Positions 11,705-23,159 of a stretch of 64,000 nt of DNA are shown here, piece by piece. The position numbers were made by a program, and so were the translations under genes. The notes under the pieces were generated by a model. It had not been told where the DNA came from. It saw only the letters and a program-made list of their open reading frames with translations, and ran no database searches. Source of the DNA: Mesostigma viride (taxonomy: Eukaryota > Streptophyta > Mesostigmatophyceae > Mesostigmatales > Mesostigmataceae); the NCBI GenBank assembly GCA_009746045.1, contig RPFO01000310.1:4718817-4782816 (forward strand). Reading direction: 5' to 3'. Position 1 is the first letter of the stretch. The number at the start of each line of letters is the position of its first letter.

Positions 11705-12077
11705 TGCGCCGAAATTCTTGCCGAAAATTTGGCAGCCGAGCGAATTTTTCGCCCGACGGACTTTGCGCCGAAATTTTTTGTCTGCCGTGCTTCGAACTCA
11801 ACCGACTCCTGCTGTTGCGTGCACTTTGTCCGATGCCGGCAGGCCACGCACGAATTTTGCGACCGAAATATGACGACTAGACAAGTTTATCGACGACCTA
11901 CATCGATCTATTGCCACTTTTGAAGTCCTTGGCTTGCTAGCAGCTTTTGATTATCAATGCCGGGAACAAAATTGCCGAAATTTTTTATTGAATCAGTACA
12001 TATATGTGCACATGTCCGTAATTTTATCATTCTCAATTTTGACATTGTCGGAGTATTTGACAACTTAGGCATTGCGC

Positions 12078-12680
12078 CTAGAAAAAGGTGCCCCATCCGT
12101 CGATGTCAAAATCGCCGAAGGAGTACACTCCCTGGTACTGGTCTCCCCTGTAGTTGGGAGGCTCGCCTGTATACATTTTGGTGTTCCACTTGGCCCCGCC
12201 GTTCTCCGCAGCAGCCAGGAACTCCTGCTGGGCCTCGGCCCTCAGGCGCATCATTGATACATTGGGAGAGCCCGGAATTTCCGTGCTCTCCACCACCACT
12301 CTCGCCTGATTGTCAGGCACGCATTGGTAAGCAGGGTTCAAATCTGAATCGGGTGGCACCAGATCGATCATGCCATTGCCGAACGCAATGACACCTGCAC
12401 CCCACTGTGCAGAAGGTCCGAGCAACTCTACATCAATTCTGATGTTTGCAGCGTGCTCATTTTTGTCGACCATCACATAGGTATGCTGAGAACCGAAAAT
12501 ATTGCTCTGCTCCATTTGTGACAGTGTTAAATTTCGGCAAGCTTGGCTGCTTGCAATCGACAGGAAATTGGTGACCCCGACAGCCAGACGCGCAAGGGTT
12601 ATAACTGCAGGTAGAACCCAAAATTTGTCGATAAGGAGTAATGGAAGGGCACGACCACCAGTCACTAGTATTCGCTTCAC
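12078..12680 (-). CDS. Unrecognised protein, possible cargo gene next to the left TIR
   Basis: Open frame of about 200 codons on the minus strand ending ...DIDGWGTFF. A hydrophobic stretch lies near the N-terminus (LPLLLIDKFWVLPAVITLARLAVGV). The part from MEQSNIFGSQHTYV onward (about 147 residues) reads like a folded soluble domain, so the true start may be that methionine and the upstream part may be an intron or 5' region. No family was recognised. It is the only gene-like frame between the left end and copia B and points toward the TIR. Composition is unlike the copia genes around it. Confidence 0.45.
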   Translation of the reverse strand: MKRILVTGGRALPLLLIDKFWVLPAVITLARLAVGVTNFLSIASSQACRNLTLSQMEQSNIFGSQHTYVMVDKNEHAANIRIDVELLGPSAQWGAGVIAFGNGMIDLVPPDSDLNPAYQCVPDNQARVVVESTEIPGSPNVSMMRLRAEAQQEFLAAAENGGAKWNTKMYTGEPPNYRGDQYQGVYSFGDFDIDGWGTFF

Positions 12681-12835
12681 CGGACACCTTTTTCAGCTTC
12701 CGGATAAAATTCAGCAAGAGCAGCGGCGATTAGATACTAAATATTGCGTTATTGGTTCGTACCGTACCCAGACAAAAATTGTACTAGTGACGCAATTGTA
12801 CTAGGCGGAATGACAACTGCGCCCGGCAAATAAGT

Positions 12836-13050
12836 ATTTATTGCTCCAACCCCACACCTAACTTGTTCCGGAGCTGTTCGAAGCGAAGAGCAATGGAAGG
12901 GATCGGACCCGAGCCAGATTTGAGTGCGAAACATGATGGCTGGCCTACCTCACTCCGAACATTAAGGTGGACCCGGGTTCGAATCCTGTCAGTGCTATTC
13001 GCTTCGAACAGTTCCGGAACGATTTTTTTTGTGGGGGTGGAGCAATAAAT
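12836..13050. mobile_element. MITE-like 215-bp element with tRNA-like core
   Basis: Ends are ATTTATTGCTCC and its complement. Inner arms GTTCCGGAGCTGTTCGAAGC (12865 on) and their inverted copy (about 12990-13015) extend the inverted repeat to about 60 bp. The loop carries GGTTCGAATCC (12976-12986), a tRNA B box. Same design as 8975-9229: short TIR element with tRNA-like core. Confidence 0.6.
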
Positions 13051-13338
13051 TCTCGACATGCAGAAACAAATGTCGAATAGATTGTGCAAAAAAATATCGA
13101 AATCCTTATCATTATTTAAATATACAGCATAAAATTATGTTGCAGTAAAAAATAACTGTTAATTGAAGGCCGCAAAAAATTATCAACTACCCTTAAACTT
13201 GACCACAGAAAGATCTCGAAAAATATATACAATATATGCGGCCACCTTTTTACACCCTACTGAAGCCCCACTCTAAAGATATAATACGAGCCGAAACTAG
13301 GGCGTCGTCTACCCGCAGCGAGACCCCAATTTCTTGTT
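13051..13338. other. 3' region of the transposase gene with one CTGCAG-type palindrome relative
   Basis: AT-rich DNA without a gene. A degenerate palindrome copy (13308-13328, on the minus strand GGGTCTCGCTGCGGGTAGACG) lies just past the predicted transposase stop codon at about 13339. Confidence 0.5.
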
Positions 13339-13353
13339 TAAGTCGGTGCCGGC
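13339..13353 (-). CDS. Last codons and stop of the transposase gene, beyond copia B
   Basis: With copia B and one CCGGC copy set aside, the frame of the 23160-23895 exon continues for Ala-Pro-Thr and then TAA. This explains where the gene ends and shows copia B hit the last few codons. Confidence 0.55.
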
Positions 13354-13836
13354 AGTTAGTCTCCATGCTTTGCTGGAGACTAAGTCTCAAAGGCATTGTG
13401 AATACAACGTATGAATAAGCCTTGTAAACCTACGTTGGTATGTGAATATAAATACCACGTGGGCTATGCAGATAGGAATGCTAGTTGAGTCGCATACGTT
13501 TCCCTAGATAGGTACTTTGGGTACTGAGGTACGTGACAGATGTCAGTACCCAGTATACGTAGTGTCCTGTCATTGGACGGTACTAGAGTATCCTAGATAG
13601 GGACCGTACGGCAGCGTGCATTGATCTGTGATCGCACGATGCAGTGACTAGACGGCGACCTGTCATCGTGTGGCCTCGGGCCAACGGTCTGCACCCAACG
13701 GTCACTGGCGGCGCAGCCGGTGAGAGGAACGTTGATAAAGGGTAAACCTATTTTCTAATGAACCAAGCAATTCATTGCTCACAGCATACAGTGTTCTCAA
13801 GCAATATATCACGTCGTTCATTTCTCATTCCTAACT
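13354..13836 (+). repeat. Copia B 5' LTR
   Basis: 483 bp with termini AGTTAG...CTAACT instead of the usual TG...CA. Nearly identical to the 3' LTR. A diverged solo copy lies inverted at 54076-54559. Confidence 0.93.
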
Positions 13837-14400
13837 TGAATTTTATAAACGCTCTTCAGCAACATCAAACTCAACAACGGTTCAAACCGGCACTGGAAAA
13901 AACAAAAAAAAGAAAAGAAAAGAGAAAAAGAAACTATATCTTGGGGACGACGATGATGATCAGCGTCGTCCGCCAGACAACAGGGCACCGGCTGATGTCG
14001 GTGCGCCTGCATGCAATAACAACAAAACAAAAAGAAGACAAAGAAAAAGAAAACAAAAGAACAACCATGACAATACCAGCCAGGTGGAGGGTCCGGCTGC
14101 CGCGAGGCAGTCCGAACAACCCCCCTCCCCTGTGCGCCAGCCGGTGGCGGAGCCGGTTCCCCTACGGGGCACCGACCAACCCTCTTCCCCGGCGGCTGCG
14201 ACAGCAGCACCCACTGCTGGAGCAGCCATGGCGGCGGCAATGCGGCAGGAAAACAACCCCCCAGGAGGCACCGGCCCCGCGCCGGCCCCTGGGGCTTCCA
14301 GCGTAAGCAAGTCCGTTGCTTTCTTTCCTCATGCATGCTCTGATATAATGCTCAAGAGCGGTGGCTATCTTTTCAACATATCATAACCAAACAGAAAGCT
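13837..14400 (+). pseudogene. Copia B 5' internal region, possible Gag N-terminal remnant
   Basis: A frame rich in Lys, then Asp (GDDDDDQRRPPDNRAPADVG), then Ala/Pro/Gly runs from about 13900 to a stop at 14386. Composition suggests a disordered protein, but no Gag signature is visible. It is not continuous with the zinc-knuckle region 1 kb downstream; stops and a tandem repeat lie between. Function unknown. Confidence 0.35.
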
Positions 14401-14874
14401 ATCGCTGCAGCATGAGGAGCATAGAAACGCTCCAGCTGTTATGTGATAAAAGCACTCCTGGCCTATCCCCATCGCCGGCGGTGGGCGGCCTGGGCTGGAC
14501 GGCATATGCAAACGAGACAAGTATCTCCGTCCACCCCAACGTGACTTATCTGAATGAATGTCATGTCTTTTGAACGCAGATCTCCCCATTTTATTTGGGA
14601 TGAGTGTAAGGGTATTGTTGCTTTCTTGGCAGCACAGCCTCTACCCTCTAGGGAGACTGTTGATCCTCTCTATGTCAGGGCTGAGGGCCCTTAATCAAAC
14701 CCACTGCTGTCAACTCCCTAAACATGGAGCTTGCCCAGCCGCCGCACATAATCAATAACGCATGCAGTAGTGGCAGAAGCCATTACCAAACGCATGTACT
14801 TGCGGGTAAAGACATGGCTGGTGCTAACGCTCAAGCAGCACCGGGAGGCAATAACAAGAAACACTAACAGAAAA

Positions 14875-15235
14875 CAAACAAACAAACAAAACTGTTACCA
14901 AACCATGGTTGGTGTTGAGGCAGCACAGATGCTGTCCTCTCATTACAAGCAAACAAACGAAACTGTTACCAAACCATGGTTGGTGTTGAGGCAGCACAGA
15001 TGCTGTCCTCTCACTGCAAGCAAACAAACGAAACTGTTACCAAACCATGGTTGGTGTTGAGGCAGCACAGATGCTGTCCTCTCACTGCAAACAAACAAAC
15101 GAAACTGTTACCAAACCATGGTTGGTGTTGAGGCAGCACAGATGCTGTCCTCTCATTACAAGCAAACAAACGAAAATGCTACCAAACCATGGTGGGTTTT
15201 GAGGCAGCAAAGATACTGTCCTCTCAATCAATACA
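14875..15235 (+). repeat. 71-bp tandem repeat, about five copies, inside copia B
   Basis: Units recur at about 14888, 14960, 15031, 15102 and 15173, each holding ACCAAACCATGGTTGGTG and GAGGCAGCACAGATGCTGTC. The last copy is diverged. The array lies where the main part of Gag should be, so Gag may have been replaced or lost here. Confidence 0.85.
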
Positions 15236-15263
15236 ATGAACAAACAAGAAAAGCTGCGATTAA

Positions 15264-15337
15264 TTAATTAACAATAACAATACCAACAACAGGCCCTCAC
15301 AGGGCAATAACAACAACAACAACCGGCCCCAACAGGG

Positions 15338-15368
<31 letters not shown>

Positions 15369-17420
15369 AGGCAACCTGGCAACCCTGGAAGGGTCAGGTG
15401 CCTGAGGTGCTTCCAGACGGGGCACAGCCGCAACCAGTGCAACCACAACCCTACACTGGTCAACAATGTGGATCTCTGCCCAGGCTGCCACTACACGAGG
15501 CACAACCTGGCCAGCTCCAGGCAGCCGTTGCAACAGGCCTCGCTACCCAAACAATGTGAGTTCTCTCACCTTGCTTACTCTGAGGATGATGATCTCATTA
15601 CCATTGGGGATGGCAGCCAGGGCATAATTGATTTTGAGGCAGCAACCTTACTGTCCTCCCAACACCCTGTACTGGAACCTTACATAAAAGCACTAACCCC
15701 TACTGTTGACAACTCCATAGATATCAAGGAGCTTGCTCATCAGCTGCACCTAGCCATGGGTCATGAAACAGTGGCTGAGGAACTGGCCAGACGGCTGGGG
15801 GGTAGTAGCATGGGAAAACAACTCAGGAATGCAGTAAAACTGGCTAGACAACACTGTCAAGAATGTCAGTTCAATAGCCCCAAACCTCAAAAATGGCATA
15901 CTGCAACTCCTTCCACCACTAGAGGCATGATAGTGGGGGATGTGATGCACATCAACAAAGATGTCCAACCCTACCTGATCCTAAAAGATTCATGGTCCAG
16001 GTTCACAGTAATGGAACCCCTACCTGGCATGTCTGCAGGGCAGCTACGTGTTGCACTCATGATTGCTTTACCCAGATTCTACCCAGTTGACAGAATTTTG
16101 CTTGATCAACAATTTTCTTGTCTGACTGACCTGGAAGGGTGTGAAGCAATAGAGATTGCTGGGCTGGAAGATCATGAGGGTCAGGGGGTCATTGAAAGAA
16201 CCATCAGATCTGTCAAAACCCTACTAGCCAAAAATCCTTCCAAGGATGCTACTTCAGGGGTCTATTGTGACAGGGCACTCTGGTGTCATGAAATGTGCAC
16301 AACCCTAAACATGAGACCTGTCTTGCATGCCAAGTGGGGTGAAGTAATCCCAGCAGGCCTGCAGGCAGGTGTATATCCCCCAGAGGTGATAGCACTGTAC
16401 AACACTGCACGTGCACAAACCTCAGCAAAACTGGCAGAAAAAGATAAAACCCATCCCAGGCCAGTATTCCAAAAAGGTGATCAAGTTCTCTATTACAAGG
16501 AAAACAGCTTTGGTAAGGTTGGAACTTGGCTAGGTCCAGTTACCATCCGTGGATTTACCAAAAACAGCAAGACCGTGGAGGTCAAGCACAATATCAATGG
16601 GAAGCGTCACAGGGTGAGCTGTCATAGAATTAAGAAGTATTATTCTCCCATGGCAGACGTGCCTGGGGAAGAGTCTTTAAGCATGGACTCACTACTTCTA
16701 TCTGGCAACTCCAGCATGCCCAGCAGTAGCCCTGAGCCACCAATTACTGCTGTTGACAGCACCACAGCACCCTCTGTGAACCCTTCCACCCTCAGTGAAG
16801 CCAGGCCCACTTCACAACCTGGGGATTGCTTAACCAGGCACGAGGTAGCTGGGTTGGAAGCATTAGCTCAGCCCCAAGGCACCAAATTGTCTGCCAACCC
16901 TCCCGCTCTGAGGTCAAGATTGGCAGTCGCCTTGCAAGCATTACACAGGTCACATAAGCAACAAGCTGCTGTGGCCGAAGGGTTGGCAAAAGTCTCAGCT
17001 GTGTGCACTAGTCAGGACCCCTGGACCCTGGCAATAGACACTCAGGCACAGGTCAGTGTGATCAGTGCACAAGCCATCCCTGGTCTTGAGATTGCACCTT
17101 CATTTTGGGCACGGGTGCAGGATTTCTCAGGCCAAAGCTCACTGGATGTAGTGGGACAGGTGATGCTCCCTATACTTGGTATTCAGACACCCTTCCAGGT
17201 GGTGGAGGGGTACTCTGGTAACACCTTGTTGGGGGAACCTTTTGTATCCTATCCTGGGGTGCTTATCTCAGCTAATGAGCTCAGTGTCACAGGGGTGGGT
17301 GCAGTTCCTCTGGACCACTTTAAAATCCCTCTCTCCAGTATTGTCCCTGGTATGGATGCTGTCATCAAGGCAGTCAACACTCAGTATGCACCAGGGGAGA
17401 TCCCTGATTGGACAAGTTAG
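15264..17420 (+). pseudogene. Copia B Gag zinc knuckle fused to integrase and protease-like domain
   Basis: One open frame. It begins with Asn/Gln-rich sequence, then a CCHC knuckle C-x2-C-x4-H-x4-C (about 15394-15440) and a second Cys/His cluster (CPGCHYTRH). Integrase follows with the HHCC region ending CQEC (about 15860), catalytic D in GDVMHI (about 15940), D in LLDQQFS (about 16100) and E in GVIERTIRSVK (about 16190). A retropepsin-like segment comes next, with DTQAQVSVIS (Asp at 17037-17039) and VVEGYSGNTLLGEPF. Protease thus lies after integrase. The frame ends at 17420 just where RT should continue, pointing to a frame break. Confidence 0.82.
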
Positions 17421-18355
17421 TGCACAGCCAGTTCCTCCATCCCTCAGCCTTTGGGCTGGGTAAGTGGGACATAGCCATGCACTCACCCCACCAAATCTCC
17501 CACGTCATACAAGAATGCAAAACACAAAAAGGGTTTACCAAGTGGCTGATGGCCATTGTCCACCAAGCCAGGCAGGAATGGGTCCTGCCCAACCCCAAAA
17601 ACCCTCAATACAAACCTCCTGTCACCCCTTCATGGGACGTGCCAGAGGGAGCCAAAAAGCTCAGATTAAAATTTGTTCTCAAACAAAAACCACAAAAAGT
17701 GGGCTCCCCAATCTTCCATGCCAGACCATGTGTCACAGAATTAAAGGGGACATCCACACTGCCAAAAGGGGAAACCTACACACCTGGGCTGCAACAAACC
17801 TCACTCAGGATCATGCTCTCCCTATTCCTCCACAACCTCAATGCAGGCCAAGACTATGTCTGCAAAGCCACTGATATTAAAAGGGCCTTCCTCAGGGGGG
17901 ACCCAGAAAAGGCTGAATCTGTGTGGAAAGGGAAGGTGTACGTGGTAGACACCCCAGCTGTGTGGAAACCTTACATTGATGAGCCCCACCTTATCATCAA
18001 CATTGGGGTGGAAGGGCTTGTCAGTGCCCCCAAAATTTTCAGAGACTCAGCAGAGGAAGTATTCAAAAAGCTCAAGGCCACGTATGATGACCTGGACCCA
18101 TGCTTTTTTGTTGTACCCACCCCCTCTGGACTGCTGCTCTTTGTGTGGCATGGAGATGACCAACTCATTTGTGGGCCTAGAGCTGAGGTGGAAACATTTA
18201 TTCAGCAGGTCCAGGAATCATATGAGATTGGCAAACAGGTGGAATTGAGCACAACCCCCATCCAGTTCTGTGGCATCATGTTGCAGCTGCATAGGCAGCC
18301 AGATCAGTGGGTCTGCTCTCTCTCCCTCCTGCAGAATATATCCAAGATTGTCTAG
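17408..18355 (+). pseudogene. Copia B reverse transcriptase (frame-broken)
   Basis: RVT_2-type RT of Ty1/copia elements in a different frame from the integrase part. Motifs: LRLKFVLKQKP, TDIKRAFLRGDPE (first catalytic Asp, about 17870) and FVWHGDDQLI (active box, about 18150), where the usual YVDD is replaced by HGDD. The frame stops at 18355 and the chain continues one frame over, a second single-base break. Confidence 0.85.
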
Positions 18356-19079
18356 ATCTGCTGCAGACAACTACCTCCCCTTACACATGTGTGCCACTGT
18401 TCAGGGCAAACTGGGGTGGTGGTCAGCCATCTGTGGGGCTCCCTTAGCTGTCATCAGCAGGGTCACCCATGATGTTCTAGTCAAGATAAAATGCAGTCAC
18501 ATCAGGAAGTTGGTCAATGACTGTCCCCCCCTCATCCTCCATGGCCTGAATCTGATGGAAGACATCCACATCCAATGTGTCATGGACAGCTCCATGGAGA
18601 GCAGAACAATCAATCAGATGGGGGCACGGGAATCAGGGCTGTTTTTTCTCACCAACAGGTCAGATTACATGTCCCTCACTTCCTGGTACAGCAGGCTACA
18701 CCGCAGAAAACCTGGCAGCAGCAACTCAGCTGAATGTCGTGCTGTGGTGTCTGCTGCATTGCATGCTCGTTCCCTGCAGCACATGCTCACCTGGCTACAA
18801 ACCCAGGCAGGCAGCACATGCAATGTTATCTCACATCTCTACACTGACAGCTTTTCTGTGATCAGTTTTCTAACCAAGAAATCTGTTTCTGCTGCTGTCC
18901 ACACTGACTTGGATTGGGTGATCCTCAAACAGGAGGCCACCTATTTTTCCAGCTGGACTCATGTGGATGATGAGGACAACCCAGCAGACGCTCTAACGAA
19001 GCTGCGGGATGCTGCTGGCCAACAGTACCAGCTCCTCTTTCAGAACATGAACCCCTATGATATCAGAGTCAGTGTTTGA
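18340..19079 (+). pseudogene. Copia B RT C-terminus and RNase H
   Basis: Continues RT (CATVQGKLGWWSAI) and then RNase H with CVMDSSMESR (Asp), SAECRAVVSA (Glu), YTDSFSVI (Asp) and the terminal NPADALTKLRD motif typical of copia RNase H. Stop at 19077-19079. The frame opens only by skipping the break near 18345. Confidence 0.85.
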
Positions 19080-19453
19080 ATAAATGACTGGCCATAGCAC
19101 AGTACACAACCACCACACCCCCTTACCACAGCGATAGCTGCTGGGCGCCATAAAATTCAACACATTCGTTGTGGGGTGTGAGTGCTGGCTAGGTCAGATT
19201 TGTATCCATTTGCAGCTTGAGGACACAAGCTTTGTATACACTTACTTAATGTGTGCTCCAATAACTGGCCAAACCAGCCAGCTGTGTACACCTTATTTAA
19301 TGTGCAATATAACACCTGGCCAGAACAGCCAGCTGTAACCAACCTGGCTCAACCAGCCATGTCTCTTTTGTACCCCTAATCAACTTAAAAACAATAACAA
19401 TAATGTTGGGGGTGCAGACCTGCATTAAGAAATAAATAATAAAACAATACTGG
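19080..19453 (+). other. Copia B 3' non-coding region
   Basis: No gene. Short direct repeats on GGCCA(A/G)AACAGCCAGCTGT occur (about 19265-19340). An A-rich tract precedes the 3' LTR at 19454, but a clear polypurine tract is not obvious. Confidence 0.6.
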
Positions 19454-19492
19454 AGTTAGTCTCCATGCTTTGCTGCACTAGGAACTCGGGGG

Positions 19493-19800
19493 TGGTAAAT
19501 TTACCACTTTTTATCACTTTTTACCACCTTTTTACCACCTCGAGGTGGTAAAAGAGGTCTAAGGGTGGTAAAAAGTGATAAAAAGTGATAAAAAGTGATA
19601 TAAAGTGATAAAAAGTGGTAAAAAAGTGGTATATTTTACCACTTTTTACCACTTTGTGGTAAAAAGTGGTAAAGTGGTGGTAAAAGGCTTGTGCAAGTGG
19701 TAAAAAGTGATAAAAAGTGGTAAAACCAAAGAAGTGATAAAAAGTGGTAAAAAAATACCACATGAGCATGCACACAAGTGGTAAAAACACAAGTGCTAAA
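19493..19800 (+). repeat. Left subterminal TGGTAAAAAGTGATAAAA array of the CACTA-like element
   Basis: Tightly iterated 10-bp units (GTGGTAAAAA / GTGATAAAAA) in both orientations. The mirror array at the right end is in inverse orientation. Probably protein-binding sites for transposition, by analogy with TNPA sites. Confidence 0.75.
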
Positions 19801-20439
19801 CCGACAAAAATGTCAGGCGCAAAACGACAAGAAAAGCATCTTTATTCATTCAATCATCAAAATATTGGCATGGTTGTCAGGTGAACCTGCTACATATGGT
19901 GTTTGTCAACCGTAGGAGACTTCTTGCGCCTGCGCCTGCCCCAACAGTATACCACGAGAAAAATCATGAGCTTTATTTCATTAAGTCATTAATGTGAAAA
20001 AAAACTCAGCACCACTAAGGTGGATTATAGGGTTATCATACAATATAGCCAATGTACCATCAAAGCCGCGAGCGACGAGGTAGCCATGGCTGACAGCGGA
20101 GATCATAACTTTCTCGTTTGGGCACCGAATTCGGCTGTGAATATCACAATCGCTTCGTCTTTCTAAGACGCACACGCTGATATAATTTTCCGAAGCTATT
20201 GCGCAATATGTGATGAGCAAACGCTCCTCGACACAGGCAGCCTGGCGGCTGCGCTAAGCCCTGAAAATACGTCTGCAGCTCCGGCTGCAGCCTTGCCCTC
20301 AGGTCCGGAAGGCAGTGGTGACACTAGTCGGGCACTGGTGGTCGCCCAGATCCCTCATTTGATGCCCAGCACGTTGAACGCGTTGTGTCGGCACAGCGAT
20401 CCCCCCTGCATTCAAACAAAGGCACACCGATAACCAAGA

Positions 20440-20700
20440 AAAGAGTATGCAAATGTGTAGCCTTGTTCATTGAAATTATGGCTGGCTTACGCAAAGAGCG
20501 AATGTAAGATGACCTATACAGTGGGGCCGGAAACAGGTTGCTTGATGAGGACGTTAATCGGGCTTCACTGGCCGGGAGTGTCTAGTGGTGAGAACCATTG
20601 CTGCGATCGCTTTCCCACCATTTACGAGGAAAAACCCGCAAATGAAAAACCACTGAAACGGTCTAGCTAGTCAGTCATTACATTAGCCATATGCCATGCA
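20440..20700 (+). repeat. Dispersed repeat copy 1 (shared with 58.7-59.08 kb)
   Basis: Contains TTGAAATTATGGCTGGCTTACG, GTGGGGCCGGAAACAG, CTGGCCGGGAGTGTCTAGTGG and CCATTTACGAGGAAA, all present in the same order at 58840-59090. A third partial copy lies inverted at about 21303-21520. Lies within the CACTA-like element. Confidence 0.75.
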
Positions 20701-21302
20701 TGTTTCCAAACGTCCAAGAACTGCACACGGTGCAAATGCAAAAATCCGGAGGACACGACTTCTTGGCTTCATATTTGTATGCAGAAGAATAAATAAGTGA
20801 CATGCATTAAGGGCCCGCCTGCATAAAGGGCCTGCAGTCTGATTCGGGCCCAACGGCAGCACCGCCATAGAAGATAAGGGCCCGCAGTCTGATGCGGGCC
20901 CCACGGCACCACCGCCATAGCAGAGCTCGAAGGGGTCGTGGTGCGCGTGAAAGGTAATGTATGCCCTTTGTCGGTAGGTACCGTTGGGGTCAAATTGGGT
21001 GCCGCCAAAATCGGGCCGACGAGTCAGCAGACTGAGGCCGTCGATGAGTGCCATCGTGCGGCTTGGGTAACTTCTGTTGGAAAACTTCAGGTAAGTTAAC
21101 TTAATGCAAACCACTGGTCGCCCGCGTCGGGAACCGGCCCAACGGCTCTCCCGCAAAAAATTACGCGGCATACTGCATAAGTCGTCGGATCGTTACATTT
21201 CGACGGTCAAGATTTCATGATGAGGTTTGCGTTCAATTTGCCGCAGTTTGCAACCCAGAGAAAGTAGTCGTTGGACTCGTTGCCCACGATGAAACACAAA
21301 CA

Positions 21303-21520
21303 AGCAAGCTGTGTCCGGCCCCACCGTCTAGGTCATCTAGTCGCTCTTCACGTCAGCCGGCCATTATTTCGCATGTAAGGCTACACATTTCCATCTCCAT
21401 TCATATTCATAATCCTGCTCGGCTCGACAGCGCGGACAAGATAACGGCAGGCTCGAGCTACCATGGTCCGGATTCTCCCGATTTCTGACCTGCGCTGGTT
21501 GTCTCCTTGATATTGGCAAA
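21303..21520 (-). repeat. Dispersed repeat copy 2, inverted
   Basis: The complement matches about 58720-58900, including CCTGCCGTTATCTTGTCCGCG and GGAGAATCCGGACCATGGTA. Together with copy 1 it makes an inverted pair inside the CACTA-like element. Confidence 0.7.
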
Positions 21521-22399
21521 ACTCTCCGGTAAGAGGGTTTTCGCAGTTTGGCTGTTTCGAAACGTTACTTAAGTGAGATGCCTTCGGATCAGGAGACTCA
21601 CACAGCCGCGAAATCATGCCAAAGGTCCTATGTTCGATCCCTTGCTGGTAGCTTCTGAGCTTTCTTATTTTCTGTGTTCCGCGGAATCTCAGATTTGGGC
21701 CGCTAGCGTTTTCACGTTTGTTGCTTTCTGATCCGACGACAACGTTGTGGCTTGCTCGTGTGACATCTGGCGCATGGTGTGATTCATGTGTATGGGCTGC
21801 TTTGCCATAAGAGTGAGTGTTGGGTCTTAAATCGTATTCTACACATTTGCTGCATGGACCGTTAGGTGCTGGCGAGCTCTTCCTTGTAGAATGGTGATGT
21901 CTATGTCAAGGATCTGATATCTTTTTGTTCTCTTGCATCTTGTGTCGCGGCTTGCTTGGATTCTTGCAGGAGCCACGGGAATGAAATGGGAGCGGTCAGC
22001 ATGATGCCCTAGCAAGCGACCAGCTTCGTTAACCACTAGCTGCTATCGTATAAGATGAAAGGCAATGACGGATGTGTCATAAAGCCATAACAGTGTTGTA
22101 TAGATGATTCATTAAAAATGATCAATGGTTACAATTTCAGAACAGCCTCTGAATGGGTAGTATGAATCGATAGGTTCTTGACGGCTATAAACATTTATTA
22201 TTTAAACATTTTAATGAAGCGATTTTGATTGCCCTGATTTGACCAGTGCTGTTGATTCACGTCCTGTTTTTTGAGATTTTTCTCACGTTTTCTCCTTTTC
22301 TCACCTTTTTTGGGTCATCTCACCCAGGTGAGAAACGTGTTTTCTCACCCATTCTCAAAGCCGAGTTCCTAGTGAGATCTATCTGCGTTTTTTCCCTCC

Positions 22400-22680
22400 A
22401 TATTTTTTACCATTTTTACCACCGATTTTTTCACCTCCATGGTGGTAATTTTTTACCACCTGTTTTCACCCTCGTTTTTACCACCTGGTGGTAATTTTTT
22501 ACCACGATGGCGGTCAGGTGGTAAAATGGAGGTGGTAAAGGCTTTTACCACCCCCTGTTTTACCACCTTTTACCACCAGTTTTACCCCTTTTTTACCACT
22601 TTTTATCACTTTTTATCACTTTTTATCACTTTTTACCACCGGGTGATATAGATTTTACCACTTTTTACCACTTATATCAC
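22400..22680 (-). repeat. Right subterminal array of the CACTA-like element
   Basis: Repeats of TTTTTACCACTTTTTATCAC, the complement of the left array, ending against the right terminal repeat. Confidence 0.75.
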
Positions 22681-23159
22681 CCCCGAGTTCCTAGTGTGGA
22701 GACTAAGTCTCAAAGGCATTGTGAATACAACGTATGAATAAGCCTTGTAAACCTACGTTGGTATGTGAATATAAATACCACGTGGGCTATGCAGATAGGA
22801 ATGCTAGTTGAGTCGCATACGTTTCCCTAGATAGGTACTTTGGGTACTGAGGTACGTGACAGATGTCAGTACCCAGTATACGTAGTGTCCTGTCATTGGA
22901 CGGTACTAGAGTATCCTAGATAGGGACCGTACGGCAGCGTGCATTGATCTGTGATCGCACGATGCAGTGACTAGACGGCGACCTGTCATCGTGTGGCCTC
23001 GGGCCAACGGTCTGCACCCAACGGTCACTGGCGGCGCAGCCGGTGAGAGGAACGTTGATAAAGGGTAAACCTATTTTCTAATGAACCAAGCAATTCATTG
23101 CTCACAGCATACAGTGTTCTCAAGCAATATATCACGTCGTTCATTTCTCATTCCTAACT

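Larger units (their letters stand above)
19476..22696. mobile_element. CACTA/EnSpm-like non-autonomous element, 3,221 bp
   Basis: Terminal inverted repeats CACTAGGAACTCGGGGGTG at 19476 and inverted at 22696. Just inside both ends lie long inverted subterminal arrays of GTGGTAAAAAGTGATAAAAA (left 19493-19800, right about 22400-22680). CACTA elements are known for CACTA ends and subterminal repeats bound by their own protein. The duplication here is 2 bp (TG) rather than the commoner 3 bp. An internal copy of the end motif (GAGTTCCTAGTG) occurs near 22360. No transposase was recognised inside. Two minus-strand frames (19981-20220 and 20683-21171) look like possible captured exons of unknown genes. 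Confidence 0.8.
13354..23159 (+). mobile_element. Copia B retrotransposon with interrupted 3' LTR
   Basis: The 5' LTR is 13354-13836 (483 bp). The 3' LTR is 19454-19475 plus 22699-23159, also 483 bp once the CACTA-like insertion is removed. Both LTRs start AGTTAG and end CTAACT. The 5-bp duplication CCGGC flanks the element (13349-13353 and 23160-23164). It landed in the last codons of the 42-kb element's transposase gene. Gag-Pol is frame-broken, so it is probably defective. Confidence 0.93.
19454..23159 (+). repeat. Copia B 3' LTR (split by the CACTA-like element)
   Basis: The first 22 bp (19454-19475) and the remaining 461 bp (22699-23159) rebuild a 483-bp LTR matching 13354-13836. The dinucleotide TG is duplicated on both sides of the insertion. 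Confidence 0.93.

Noticed and set aside
14824-15027. Minus-strand frame with LFVCLFSV-type hydrophobic repeats
   Set aside because: Shadow of the 71-bp tandem repeat within copia B.
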